Assembly (NCBI GenBank): GCA_963630555.1
Contig: CAVGND010000004.1
Span: forward strand, 1 to 64,000
Length of the DNA stretch: 64,000 nt
Direction of reading: 5' to 3'
Origin: CAVALG01 sp963630555
GTDB lineage: Bacteria; Bacillota; Clostridia; Oscillospirales; Acutalibacteraceae
Shown: positions 27,437 to 35,471 of the stretch, piece after piece
How the letters are laid out: every line of letters starts with the position of its first letter
Position numbering within the stretch: the first letter of the stretch is position 1
Notes under the pieces: model-generated
Told to the model about the DNA's origin: nothing
The model's database searches: none
What the model saw: the letters and a program-made list of their open reading frames with translations, nothing else
Made by a program: the position numbers and the translations under genes

Positions 27437-27920
27437 ACGGGTTGTCGGCAGCGGATTTTATCTTGCCGTTGCACTGATTCTGGGTTACATAGAAAGTTTG
27501 GTGCCGCTGAATTTCGGAATACCCGGTATCAAACTCGGAATAGCAAACATTATATTGCTTTGTTGCATGTATACCGAGGGATTGGCGGTAACGGCAACGG
27601 TTGCCGTGCTTAAAACGGTGATTTTAGGTTTCCTGTTCGGCAATACGGTTGCCTTTGCACTGTCTGTATGCGGAGGAATACTCTCGGTAATAACTATGTT
27701 TATACTAAAAAAATGCGGTGCGGGCATACCGGCGGCAAGCGCAGCCTCGGCAACCGCCCACAATATCGGCCAATTATTTGCTGCGGCACTGATAATATCG
27801 AGCGGTGCAGTGTTTTATTACCTGCCCGTGCTTATAATCAGCGGCATAATAACGGGACTGATTACCGGATTTTCCGCAAAGTATATAATTAAAAGGGTCG
27901 GCAAACTGAAATTAAAATAG
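27429..27920 (+). CDS. Gx transporter family protein (heptaprenyl diphosphate synthase component I-like)
   Basis: The 163-residue membrane protein has about five hydrophobic segments and the family sequence ESLVPLNFGIPGIKLGIANI near its start. The GIPGIKLGLAN block marks the Hpre_diP_synt_I/Gx transporter family, which resembles ECF transporter S components. The cargo is unproven; flavin or quinone-precursor transport has been suggested from context. The ATG at 27429 overlaps the NusG-II stop and has GAGG 8 bases upstream; an in-frame ATG at 27420 is less well placed. Confidence 0.8.
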   Translation: MNKRVVGSGFYLAVALILGYIESLVPLNFGIPGIKLGIANIILLCCMYTEGLAVTATVAVLKTVILGFLFGNTVAFALSVCGGILSVITMFILKKCGAGIPAASAASATAHNIGQLFAAALIISSGAVFYYLPVLIISGIITGLITGFSAKYIIKRVGKLKLK

Positions 27921-27963
27921 TAAAAAGCATTTACAAACATTAAAAAGTATGTTACAATCGTTG

Positions 27964-28064
27964 GTATCAGAGTAGATTTGCGAGCGTTAAGTGCCGGTCA
28001 GGACGGGGAGTTGCCGACCGGACGAAAAGTTTTCTTGCGGTTCGCATTTCGCATCCCGCTGAAA
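27964..28064 (+). promoter_or_regulatory. Tetrahydrofolate (THF) riboswitch aptamer
   Basis: The segment contains the THF consensus blocks in order: GAGTAGAT near 27969, GCGTTAAGTG at 27983-27992, a GC-rich P3 arm (GCCGGTC at 27993 pairing with GACCGG near 28016), then GCATCCCGCT at 28051-28060. The 3' strand of P1 runs into the expression platform. It precedes a folate ECF transporter gene, the usual target of this class. In the family, bound reduced folate turns expression off. Confidence 0.88.
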
Positions 28065-28112
28065 TAATAGCGATTTGATTCCTCCTATTATTTAAGCGAA
28101 TAATGGGAGGAA
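28062..28112 (+). promoter_or_regulatory. Expression platform sequestering the folT ribosome site
   Basis: Bases 28079-28092 pair with 28099-28112 in a 14-bp stem (one G-T pair) that buries the GGGAGG ribosome site at 28105-28110. Bases 28062-28070 are an exact complement of 28085-28093 and could form a competing anti-sequester helix. P1 of the aptamer extends into 28061-28064. Ligand binding should therefore break the anti-sequester and close the ribosome site, a translational OFF switch. The direction is inferred from pairing. Confidence 0.75.
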
Positions 28113-28117
28113 CTTTT

Positions 28118-28645
28118 ATGTCAAAAAATCAAAAGCATTTATTCACACTCGTTTATCTTGCCGCTTTAACGGCAATGCAGATTTTTCTGTCACGATTTCT
28201 GTCCGTTTCGCTTTGGAATGTTAAATTCGGGTTTCAGTTTATACCCGTTATTTTAGCCGCAATAAGTATCGGCCCGTTGGCAGGCGCACTGGTAGGCGGA
28301 GTAGGCGACCTTGTAGGTGCGCTGTTATTTCCTATTGGGCCCTACTTCCCCGGATTCACCCTTTCGGCGGTTATAACGGGGCTTGTTTTTGGCTTCATAT
28401 TACAAAAAAGGCATAACTTCGCTGCGGTATTAATTGCAGTTTTGGCAGACACGGTTATAACCACACTTATTCTGAACACGGTGTGGATATCCATACTGTA
28501 TGGGTCGCCGCTTCTGCCATTGCTTTCAACCCGTACAATTCAAGCCGCTGCCATGGCTGCGATTCAGGTTGTCGCAATACCGACACTTATTATACCCATA
28601 TACGATAAAATGCGTCTGTTTGCACCGGAAGTATTTCCAAATTAA
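28118..28645 (+). CDS. folT: ECF transporter S component for folate
   Basis: The 175-residue integral membrane protein has about six helices and the S-component pattern. The N-terminus has ALTAMQIFLSRFLSV, followed by VKFGFQFIPVILAAISIGPLAGALVGGVGDLVGALLFP (family glycine-rich helix pair). It captures folate and docks onto the shared EcfAAT module, which is not in this window. The ATG at 28118 lies 7 bases after GGGAGG; the ATG at 28103 is inside the regulatory hairpin. The THF riboswitch supports the folate assignment. Confidence 0.88.
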   Translation: MSKNQKHLFTLVYLAALTAMQIFLSRFLSVSLWNVKFGFQFIPVILAAISIGPLAGALVGGVGDLVGALLFPIGPYFPGFTLSAVITGLVFGFILQKRHNFAAVLIAVLADTVITTLILNTVWISILYGSPLLPLLSTRTIQAAAMAAIQVVAIPTLIIPIYDKMRLFAPEVFPN

Positions 28646-29376
28646 TGCCGCAACAGTAAAAATTGACTTTTGTTTGCGTCGCTCACCTTCTGTTCCGCGT
28701 TCTGCCTTGCCGTGCGCCGCTGCTCGATAAGTTGTTCGTTCTGGCGTGCTATCCGCTTTTCGGCCTTTTTAAGTTTTTCGCCGATTTCCGTTTTAGCCCC
28801 GGCATTCATAACCGATAACGCCCCTTTTATGCCGTCGCTTAATTCCTCGCGCCCTATTTCGCCGCCGTCATACCGCCGCACAAGTTCCTCAATTTCACGG
28901 TTTGCGGCCATTTCGGCTTTGGAACGCTTCTGTTCCGTGCCGCCGCCGCTGTCTACTATGTTGTCAAGGTCTGCCGTCAGTGCGTTTTTCCCCGTGCCGG
29001 AAGAATTGTTCGAATTACTGTTGACATCCGCTTCCGTATTGTGTATACTGTTATCGGAAGCACCCGAGTTATATCGTTGGCTGATTGTCTGGCCTTCTAC
29101 CTCTGACTTGGGTGCTTTCCTTTTTATAAGGGTAAGCTCATTGTCATTAACCATACGTTTGATATAATTATCAAAATTATTTTCGGAATTTGTGTTGACA
29201 TCCATTTCTGTTTGTGATACTATACCGTCAGAACCTCGACCGACCGACGTTTCGGACGTGTGAGGAAAAGCATTTTGGTTTTTCCTTGGCGCTTGGCCAT
29301 TATTATGGATAGGCAGGGTTTGGCGGGGTTCATTTTTAATATCTATATTTCCAAGGTACATTGTTTGCAAATTCAA
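28642..29376 (-). pseudogene. Prophage-like protein remnant with Asn-rich linker and coiled coil
   Basis: This 244-codon open frame has no ribosome site at its first possible start. The frame stays open upstream to a stop near 29455, so it looks like the 3' part of a longer gene. It contains two imperfect copies of a roughly 24-residue Asn/Ser-rich unit (TEMDVNTNSENNF near 57 and TEADVNSNSNNSS near 114), then a charged coiled coil from about residue 150. This resembles linkers of large phage head-morphogenesis or polyvalent proteins, but I do not recognise a defined domain. It ends overlapping the folT stop by four bases, with no terminator between. A real but unusual gene is possible. Confidence 0.45.
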
Positions 29377-29527
29377 TGTGCTTTTTTTGTTTGATACAAC
29401 ATCGAAACTAACGATTGCACCGTCCGAAAATGTTTTTCTTAAACAGTTAGCCGTTTAATTAACACGTAAAACAAACCGCACCTTCAGACACAAAATCCAA
29501 AGATACGGTTTATTATTTATCCTGATT

Positions 29528-31240
29528 TTACTCCATTTCCGCCGAAAAGTGATTATCAATCGCGTCGGCTGCTGCCTGCGCCTCGCTTCGGGTCTTCCCT
29601 ACTGCCGATATATAAAGTTTGATTTTCGGCTCAGTTCCCGACGGGCGGATTATCACGCTGCTGCCGTTATCCAACTTATAGGCTATTACATTTGATTTGG
29701 GAAGTTTGATTTCGGTTATTTCACCGCTTAAAACATCACGGTTTTTTGACACCTCATAATCAAGGGCATTGGTTACTCTTACTCCGGCTACCTCTGTCGG
29801 TGCATCGGCGCGGAATTTATCCATAAGTTCCGACATATGGATCATACCCTGCTGCCCTTCAAACACAAAACTTTTTTGAACATTAAGGAAAACACCGAAT
29901 TCTTTTTCAAGTTCCGCATATTTTTTAAGCAGATTAATGCCTTTCGACTTATAATAACACGCCATTTCGCAAATAAGCATAGAGCCTATTACAGCATCTT
30001 TATCACGTACAAAAGAGCCGGAAAGATAACCGTAACTTTCCTCAAAGCCCATAATAAAACGATCTTCCTCGCCCTTTTCTTCAAGCAACTTAACCTGTCC
30101 GCCGATATATTTAAACCCTGTAAGGACTTCAATAAGTTCAACGCCGTATTTTGCAGCTATTTTTTTGCAAAGGTCGGTTGACACTATGGTTTCAACCGCT
30201 ACGGGATTTTGAGGCATTTTATTGAGTTCGGTTCTTCGCTCAAGCAGATAGTTTAGCATAAGCGCACCGACTTCATTACCGCTCATTAAAGTATATCCGT
30301 TTTCATCCTTTACCGCTATTCCCACACGGTCACAGTCAGGGTCGGTGGCAAGCAGCAGGTCGGGTTTAACCTCGTCCGCCAATTGAAGGGCGCATTTGAA
30401 CGCCTCCCTTATTTCGGGATTCGGGAACGGCGCCTCCGGAAAATTGCCGTTCGGCTTTTCCTGCGACGGAACAACCGTAACATTCTTTATGCCTATACGG
30501 TCAAGTATTGCTCTTACGGGTTTGTTGCCCGTTCCGTAAAGCGGAGTGTAAACAACCGAAAGTCCGCTGTTTTTACATTCTTCGGGTGACAGTGAAAGCG
30601 ATTGAACTTTACCGAGATATTCGTCAATAATGTCCTGCCCTATAAACTCAATCATTCCGCTTTCAACAGATTTTTCAAAATCGGCGGTTTTTATTCCGGT
30701 AAAGTAATCAACCCTGTTTACAAATTCAAAAACCTTTGCGCTTGCCTCAACATCAAGCTGGCATCCGTCCGGCCCGTACGCCTTGTATCCGTTATATTTA
30801 GAAGGATTGTGGCTTGCCGTAACAACTACGCCGGCATCGCATTTGAATCGGCGAACCGCAAAAGAAAGCATCGGCGTGGGCATAAGTTCAGGGTACATAT
30901 ACACCTTTATTCCGTTTGCGGCAAACACGCCTGCAGCCTTTTTGGCAAATAAATCGGATTTTATTCGGCTGTCATACGCAATAGCGGCGCTGCCGTTTTC
31001 TGCCACGGAGTTAATATAATCCGCAAGCCCCTGCGTAGCGCGGCCCACAGTATAAACATTCATTCTGTTCGTGCCGGCACCTATAACACCCCTGAGTCCT
31101 GCGGTACCGAATTCGAGTTCTTTATAAAACCGATCATTAATTTCATCGGCATTGCCTTCTATTTGTAGTAATTCATCTATTAAGTCGGAGTCTTCCGAAG
31201 CCTTGACCTTCCATATTTTATAAAGTTCTTCAACTATCAT
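29528..31240 (-). CDS. pgcA: Phosphoglucomutase / phospho-sugar mutase (PgcA-like)
   Basis: The 570-residue alpha-D-phosphohexomutase interconverts glucose-1-phosphate and glucose-6-phosphate. VVTASHNPSKYNGYK (near residue 140) contains the phosphorylated serine, ATDPDCDRVGIAV (near 300) is the Mg2+ loop, GFEESYGYL the sugar-specificity loop, and RPSGTEPKIKLY the C-terminal phosphate-binding loop. Length and motifs match B. subtilis PgcA. The ATG at 31240 lies about 9 bases after AAAGGA; ATG 31246 is too close to it and GTG 31258 lies before it. It has its own promoter. Confidence 0.93.
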   Translation of the reverse strand: MIVEELYKIWKVKASEDSDLIDELLQIEGNADEINDRFYKELEFGTAGLRGVIGAGTNRMNVYTVGRATQGLADYINSVAENGSAAIAYDSRIKSDLFAKKAAGVFAANGIKVYMYPELMPTPMLSFAVRRFKCDAGVVVTASHNPSKYNGYKAYGPDGCQLDVEASAKVFEFVNRVDYFTGIKTADFEKSVESGMIEFIGQDIIDEYLGKVQSLSLSPEECKNSGLSVVYTPLYGTGNKPVRAILDRIGIKNVTVVPSQEKPNGNFPEAPFPNPEIREAFKCALQLADEVKPDLLLATDPDCDRVGIAVKDENGYTLMSGNEVGALMLNYLLERRTELNKMPQNPVAVETIVSTDLCKKIAAKYGVELIEVLTGFKYIGGQVKLLEEKGEEDRFIMGFEESYGYLSGSFVRDKDAVIGSMLICEMACYYKSKGINLLKKYAELEKEFGVFLNVQKSFVFEGQQGMIHMSELMDKFRADAPTEVAGVRVTNALDYEVSKNRDVLSGEITEIKLPKSNVIAYKLDNGSSVIIRPSGTEPKIKLYISAVGKTRSEAQAAADAIDNHFSAEME

Positions 31241-31284
31241 TAACATCTTTCCTTTCACTTTTACATACGTTAAGTAACATATAT

Positions 31285-31313
31285 ACTTTAATATATATTT
31301 TCCCCCGTGTCAA
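31285..31313 (-). promoter_or_regulatory. Promoter of the phosphoglucomutase gene
   Basis: On the minus strand a consensus TTGACA (31308-31313) is 17 bases from a weaker TAAAGT (31285-31290), about 45 bases before the start codon. Confidence 0.5.
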
Positions 31314-31428
31314 TCCAATGAATAAATATTAAACCGTAATTTTTATAATTTTTTAAAAAAGGTTTAATTAAAATTACTAAGATTTTATGTAGAATGTTAG
31401 TATTTTTTATCGAATTTCACAAAATCGC

Positions 31429-31457
31429 TTGACAAATAAAAAAACAAATGTTATAAT
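31429..31457 (+). promoter_or_regulatory. Consensus sigma-A promoter of the SigH-like gene
   Basis: TTGACA (31429-31434) and TATAAT (31452-31457) are both perfect and are spaced by 17 bases. This is the strongest plus-strand promoter in the window and drives a sigma factor. Confidence 0.88.
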
Positions 31458-31484
31458 CAAATGCAGAATACGGTGGGTGTATAA

Positions 31485-32084
31485 ATGGTAGTAAACAATA
31501 ACGCAGAAAATGATAACCGGCCGCAAGAAAATCGTTGCGGAATCTTGCCGTTTTCGGAAGATAAGGGTTTTGAGCATTTGTCGGAAATCTACAAGGATTT
31601 TCTCCCGCTTATTAAATCCCGCGTTGCACGTTATTCGGGCGATTCTGCCGAATTTGACGATATGGTTCAGGAAGCGTCAATCGGTTTTTTGGAAGCGATC
31701 AGGTCATACCGCAAGGAACTTTCCGGTTTTACCGCATTCGCTACACTATGCATCGACCGTAAATTGTTTGACTGTTTTAAGCATAATTCGCGCAAGGGTG
31801 CTGTTCCTAAACACGGCACCGTTCCGCTTGATACAGTGGCTGACGCCGCAGTTTGCAACCCGTTTCCGGATAATCCGGAATCCATATTCATAGCGCAGGA
31901 GGAGTACAAAAAATATATCGATCTGGCGAAGGGTCGCCTTTCGGATTTGGAGTTTAATGTGTTCCGACTGTTTATCGGCGGTATGAGTTACCGCGAAATT
32001 TCAGGAAAATTAGAGATTGATGAAAAATCAGTAAGCAATGCTATGCAGCGGGTAAGACTTAAGTTAAAGAAAAAACCCGTTTAA
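31485..32084 (+). CDS. Sigma-70 family RNA polymerase sigma factor, SigH-like
   Basis: The 199-residue protein has region 2 (about residues 33-105, with EFDDMVQEASIGFLEAIRSY for core binding and -10 recognition) and region 4 (about 145-195, with LSDLEFNVFRLFIGGMSYREI then DEKSVSNAMQRVRLKLK as the helix-turn-helix). There is no region 1 and region 3 is short, as in SigH, the early-sporulation/transition-state factor. The N-terminal 25 residues are polar and probably disordered. No anti-sigma gene is adjacent. The perfect vegetative promoter suggests constant transcription, so control may be post-translational. Confidence 0.82.
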   Translation: MVVNNNAENDNRPQENRCGILPFSEDKGFEHLSEIYKDFLPLIKSRVARYSGDSAEFDDMVQEASIGFLEAIRSYRKELSGFTAFATLCIDRKLFDCFKHNSRKGAVPKHGTVPLDTVADAAVCNPFPDNPESIFIAQEEYKKYIDLAKGRLSDLEFNVFRLFIGGMSYREISGKLEIDEKSVSNAMQRVRLKLKKKPV

Positions 32085-32172
32085 AAACCGTTTAATTCGG
32101 ATACTCATATGTCCGTTTTAATAAAAGCCCGTATCGGGCAAAACCTAATCAAATCAAGAGAGGTATAAGGAA

Positions 32173-32451
32173 ATGTTCGAAGACAAGACATTAGTATGCA
32201 AGGATTGCGGTCAGGAATTTGTGTTTACCGCAGGTGAACAGGAGTTCTACCAGGAAAAAGGCTTCGTTAACGAGCCCCAGCGCTGCAAGGCTTGCAGAGA
32301 TGCGCGCAAAAACGCAAGCAGAGGCCCGAGAGAAATGCACGAAGCAGTCTGTGCCGCTTGCGGTGGGGTAGCGAAAGTTCCTTTCGTTCCGCGTGACGAT
32401 CGCAATGTATATTGCAGCGAATGCTTCGCAAAGATGAAAGAAGAAGCATAA
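32173..32451 (+). CDS. Zinc-ribbon protein (zf-trcl type, tandem CxxC)
   Basis: The 92-residue protein has two zinc ribbons. The first is CKDCGQEF near residue 9 pairing with CKACRDAR near 38; the second is CAACGGVAKVPF near 60 pairing with CSECFAKM near 81. Such proteins are widespread in Clostridia and lack a known role; nucleic-acid or protein contact is plausible. The start has a weak AAGG site. It follows the sigma-factor gene by 88 bases and ends at a strong terminator, so the two may share a transcript. Confidence 0.8.
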   Translation: MFEDKTLVCKDCGQEFVFTAGEQEFYQEKGFVNEPQRCKACRDARKNASRGPREMHEAVCAACGGVAKVPFVPRDDRNVYCSECFAKMKEEA

Positions 32452-32468
32452 GCTTTTACTTAAATCTT

Positions 32469-32496
32469 ACCGCCGTGCAGCAGCACGGCGGTTTTT
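32469..32496 (+). terminator. Intrinsic terminator after the zinc-ribbon gene
   Basis: A 10-bp GC-rich stem (32469-32478 with 32483-32492) with a four-base loop is followed by a run of T. Confidence 0.92.
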
Positions 32497-32501
32497 CATA
32501 C

Positions 32502-33149
32502 TTAAATATCGTTCTTCAGCGGTTGGTCAGCCGTACGGTTTTGCCCCTCCCCTACCTCGCTGTGATCCGCTATATGTCTTTCTATGGCGGTAAGCGAAAT
32601 GGCAAGGCATCCGAATGCAAATGAATATTTTTTCTCAAAAATATATAAAACAGCCGAACAAACGGCAAAAATTGCAAATGCAACTATGCTGCGCCGCCTG
32701 TTGGGTGAAACTTTTACGACGGTAGAAAACAGAACATAAATTACGGCAAGCAAAATAAGTCCCATAGCATCCTTAACCGCCAAAGCAATCAGGACACCGA
32801 AAGAAGTCGCAATGCACTTACCGCCGCGGAAACGGTTAAACGGGGCTACCGCATGTCCCATTACCGGTGCGGTCATTATAACCGAAAAGATAATGTCGGC
32901 GGTGTCTACCATGTTTTCGGCAAGAAATACCGGAAAAAAGCCCTTTGCCATATCAAGCAGCAGACACAGCATACCGATAATTATTCCGCAATTCTTAAAA
33001 ACATTTGCAGCGCCCGGATTCCCGTCATTAGAATTCCTACAAATATCTTTTTTAAAAATTGCAAGCGGAATTATGCGGCTGAACATAATACTTCCCGAAA
33101 CAAATCCGAATACCGTAAGTAAAAAACCTCTAAACAAATCACCGTTCAA
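32502..33149 (-). CDS. plsY: Glycerol-3-phosphate acyltransferase, PlsY family
   Basis: The 215-residue membrane enzyme moves an acyl group from acyl phosphate to glycerol-3-phosphate, the first step of phosphatidate synthesis. It has about five hydrophobic segments and the family blocks NPGAANVFKNCG (near residue 45), GHAVAPFNRFRGGKCIATSFG (near 98-118) and a third loop. Motif I carries an extra Ser-Asn-Asp just before it, typical of divergent clostridial copies. The TTG at 33149 overlaps the end of the glycosyltransferase gene by 11 bases with AAAGGGTG upstream, so the two are translationally coupled. It may be a second PlsY. Confidence 0.82.
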   Translation of the reverse strand: MNGDLFRGFLLTVFGFVSGSIMFSRIIPLAIFKKDICRNSNDGNPGAANVFKNCGIIIGMLCLLLDMAKGFFPVFLAENMVDTADIIFSVIMTAPVMGHAVAPFNRFRGGKCIATSFGVLIALAVKDAMGLILLAVIYVLFSTVVKVSPNRRRSIVAFAIFAVCSAVLYIFEKKYSFAFGCLAISLTAIERHIADHSEVGEGQNRTADQPLKNDI

Positions 33150-34251
33150 AGTTCAACACCCTTTCAACAATATCTGCGGCAGCATCAGGGTAAATTTCAC
33201 GCTTTTGTGCAGCAATCATATCAAATTTCTTTTGCGGGTCGTTCATAAGTTTGGCAGCAAGCATCGCCGCTTTTTGCGGTGCAGATGCTTTTACAGACAT
33301 ACCGTGCGAGGCAAAAAAATCAGCATTGTGGCTTTCACACCCCGGAATAGTAACATAGTGGACAATCGGCACAAGCGACACCGCAGCTTCGGTGCTTGAA
33401 AGCCCGCCGGGTTTGGTTATAAGCACGTCAGCCGCATTCATATATTTATTCACATCTTTTGTGAACCCAACGGTTCCGAACCGCGGATTTTTGCTGTATT
33501 TTTTATTAAGTTTCGCATTCAGTTTATCATTTTTACCCGTAAGTACACGCACGCCTGAACCTGAAGTATCATATTTAAAAATACCGTCGCATATCTGCGA
33601 AATATTTCCGCAGCCGACGCCGCCTGTCATTATAATATAGTACCTGACATCGGGATTAAGTCCCAATTCCAACTTCGACTCCCGCTTTTCGGTTTTTTGC
33701 AAAAATCGTGCGGCAACAGGTATACCCGTAACTGTTATACGCTCTCTCGGTATTCCTTTTTTAACCGTTTCATCTATAATATCGGCATGAGGAATAAACG
33801 CCGCGTCAACATACGGCTCAGCAAAAAACGGTATGCAGGTATAGTCGGTGAGTACCGAAAAGGTAGGTGCGCTGCAGCCGAATTTTCGGCGTACGGCATC
33901 CATTGCCTCAAGCCCGTACAAATGCGTACCCACGACTGCGTCAAACTTTTCTTTTTCAATATATTCAAACAACCTTTTCGCATACAGAGAATTTGCAAAT
34001 CTGACAGGTGAATGTTTGAATGTATTGCTGTAAAATTCACCGAAATTGTATACCGCGCCGAACACTTTAGGCGCTTTTTTTATGGTTGAATTATATAATT
34101 CACACACATTTTTGGAGGCACGGTCACCCGCAAAAGAAACAGGGTCGCATATTTCGCTGTATGCGCCGGCAGCGAAAAACGCCTCATTAAGCGCAAGTGC
34201 TGCGCTGTTATGCCCCTCCCCGGTTTTACAACTAAGCAACAATACTCTCAT
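33139..34251 (-). CDS. MGDG synthase-family glycosyltransferase (UgtP-like)
   Basis: The 370-residue GT-B enzyme combines an MGDG_synth N-terminal domain (LLLSCKTGEGHNSAALALNEAF) with a C-terminal UDP-sugar-binding domain (near 205-340). The latter includes TGGVGCGNISQICDG and ADVLITKPGGLSSTEA, the donor-binding loop. Relatives add glucose or galactose to diacylglycerol to make membrane glycolipids and lipoteichoic-acid anchors. The second ATG at 34251 has GGAGG 7 bases upstream; ATG 34254 is the alternative. The frame stays open upstream to 34401, but those residues do not resemble the family. It is coupled to plsY. Confidence 0.85.
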   Translation of the reverse strand: MRVLLLSCKTGEGHNSAALALNEAFFAAGAYSEICDPVSFAGDRASKNVCELYNSTIKKAPKVFGAVYNFGEFYSNTFKHSPVRFANSLYAKRLFEYIEKEKFDAVVGTHLYGLEAMDAVRRKFGCSAPTFSVLTDYTCIPFFAEPYVDAAFIPHADIIDETVKKGIPRERITVTGIPVAARFLQKTEKRESKLELGLNPDVRYYIIMTGGVGCGNISQICDGIFKYDTSGSGVRVLTGKNDKLNAKLNKKYSKNPRFGTVGFTKDVNKYMNAADVLITKPGGLSSTEAAVSLVPIVHYVTIPGCESHNADFFASHGMSVKASAPQKAAMLAAKLMNDPQKKFDMIAAQKREIYPDAAADIVERVLNFER

Positions 34252-34583
34252 CATATGCCCTCCGTATCTTTTATCGGGCCGGGCGGAGTTGATCCCGTCA
34301 CGCCCAATCTGAGAAAAGCCGAACTCCGCACGGTTTTGCCCACCGCATTTTCCCATCGGCTTTGCACTCATTTTTGAAATACCCGCAAATTCCTGCCGCA
34401 CCGAAAGAAAAACCCGACGGCAAAATCTATAGAACCTTAGAACCTTACAAGCAGTATATTATAACGACAATAAAAAATCAAAGGGCAAATTATCCGTTTT
34501 GCCTGACTTATGAAATAAAGCAGCCGTTTGCTGCATAAAAAACGGATGCAATCATAAATAAATTGCAACCGTTTTCACTGTTA
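34252..34583. other. Intergenic region: structured leader and degV terminator
   Basis: This 332-base gap holds two things. Near degV is the degV terminator. The rest would be a long GC-rich leader of the glycosyltransferase gene if transcription starts at the minus-strand TATAAT at 34458-34463 (a TTGCCC 19 bases upstream is a poor -35). The leader can fold a two-level hairpin at 34316-34362 followed by four T on the minus strand. I see no known riboswitch consensus in it. Confidence 0.5.
34539..34575 (-). terminator. Intrinsic terminator after degV
   Basis: Bases 34539-34552 and 34562-34575 pair over 14 positions with one mismatch. Five T follow on the minus strand, just past the degV stop. 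Confidence 0.75.
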
Positions 34584-35471
34584 TTAATCTTTTCTTTCAT
34601 CGCCCCAAAAATAAAGCGCTACCGTTCCGGGTCCCGAATGGCAACCAATAGTTGTACCTATATTCCAAACCTTAACCTCGCCGTTAAGATTCGGGAATTT
34701 ATGTTCTACCATTTTTTTAAGTTCCAGGGCGTCTTCGGGACAATCTGAATGTGAAATGAAGCATTTGCCGCTGTAATTAATACCGTTTTCGGCATGAACT
34801 TCCATCATTTCAAGAGTACGGCGGCGAGCCGCTATCCTACCCCTTAATTTTTCACGGGGAATCAATCTCCCTTTAAAATCCATATTAAGCAACGGGCAAA
34901 TCTTTAAAAGCGTGCCGAAAAGACCGGCGGTTTTTGAAACGCGACCGCCTTTAATGTAGAATGTAAGATCGGTTGAGAAAAACCAGTGGTGCATGCGCAA
35001 TCTGTTTTCCTCGATCCAAATGAAACTTTCATCAATCGTTTTTCCGGCGTCACGCATATCGGCAAGCGTTTCCATTATAAGTCCGCTGCCCGACGAAGCA
35101 CCGAGCGAGTCAACTATTAAAAGTTTACGGTCGGGAAATTCTTCGGAAATCATATCTTTTGCAATCATAGCCGAATTATATGTACCCGAAAGTCCGGTTG
35201 AAAGGGTTATATGCAAAATATCCTGACCGGTCGCTAAAAGTCTGCGGAAATATTCGACATACGCTTCAACATTAACCTGTGCGGTTTTTGTATCGCTCCC
35301 GTTTCGCATAGCGTTGTAAAAATCTTTATACGGAAACGATTTGCCGAGATCATCGGCATATTCTTTGCCGTCAACATAAAAGTTGAACGGCAGATATTTT
35401 ATATTCCGTTCTTGCAAATGTGACTCATCAAGGTCAACGGTTGAACAACAACTTAAAATATAATTACTCAC
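34584..35471 (-). CDS. DegV-family fatty-acid-binding protein
   Basis: The 295-residue protein has the DegV/FakB fold: an N-terminal DLDESHLQERNI strand-loop, LHITLSTGLSGTYNSA (near residue 83, fatty-acid carboxylate contacts), VDSLGASSGSGL near 116, and a C-terminal GTTIGCHSGPGTVALYF. FakB proteins present bound fatty acids to the kinase FakA. A FakA-like DAK2 protein is encoded at 54174-55835 in this window, so the two may work together. The GTG start has GGAGGT 6 bases upstream. It is monocistronic with its own terminator. Confidence 0.9.
   Translation of the reverse strand: MSNYILSCCSTVDLDESHLQERNIKYLPFNFYVDGKEYADDLGKSFPYKDFYNAMRNGSDTKTAQVNVEAYVEYFRRLLATGQDILHITLSTGLSGTYNSAMIAKDMISEEFPDRKLLIVDSLGASSGSGLIMETLADMRDAGKTIDESFIWIEENRLRMHHWFFSTDLTFYIKGGRVSKTAGLFGTLLKICPLLNMDFKGRLIPREKLRGRIAARRRTLEMMEVHAENGINYSGKCFISHSDCPEDALELKKMVEHKFPNLNGEVKVWNIGTTIGCHSGPGTVALYFWGDERKD

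Noticed and set aside
34270..34390. Partial likeness to a cobalamin riboswitch (GGGAA, GGTG and GCGG blocks) in the leader of the glycolipid synthase gene
   Set aside because: The later conserved blocks of that class are absent and the gene has no link to cobalamin.
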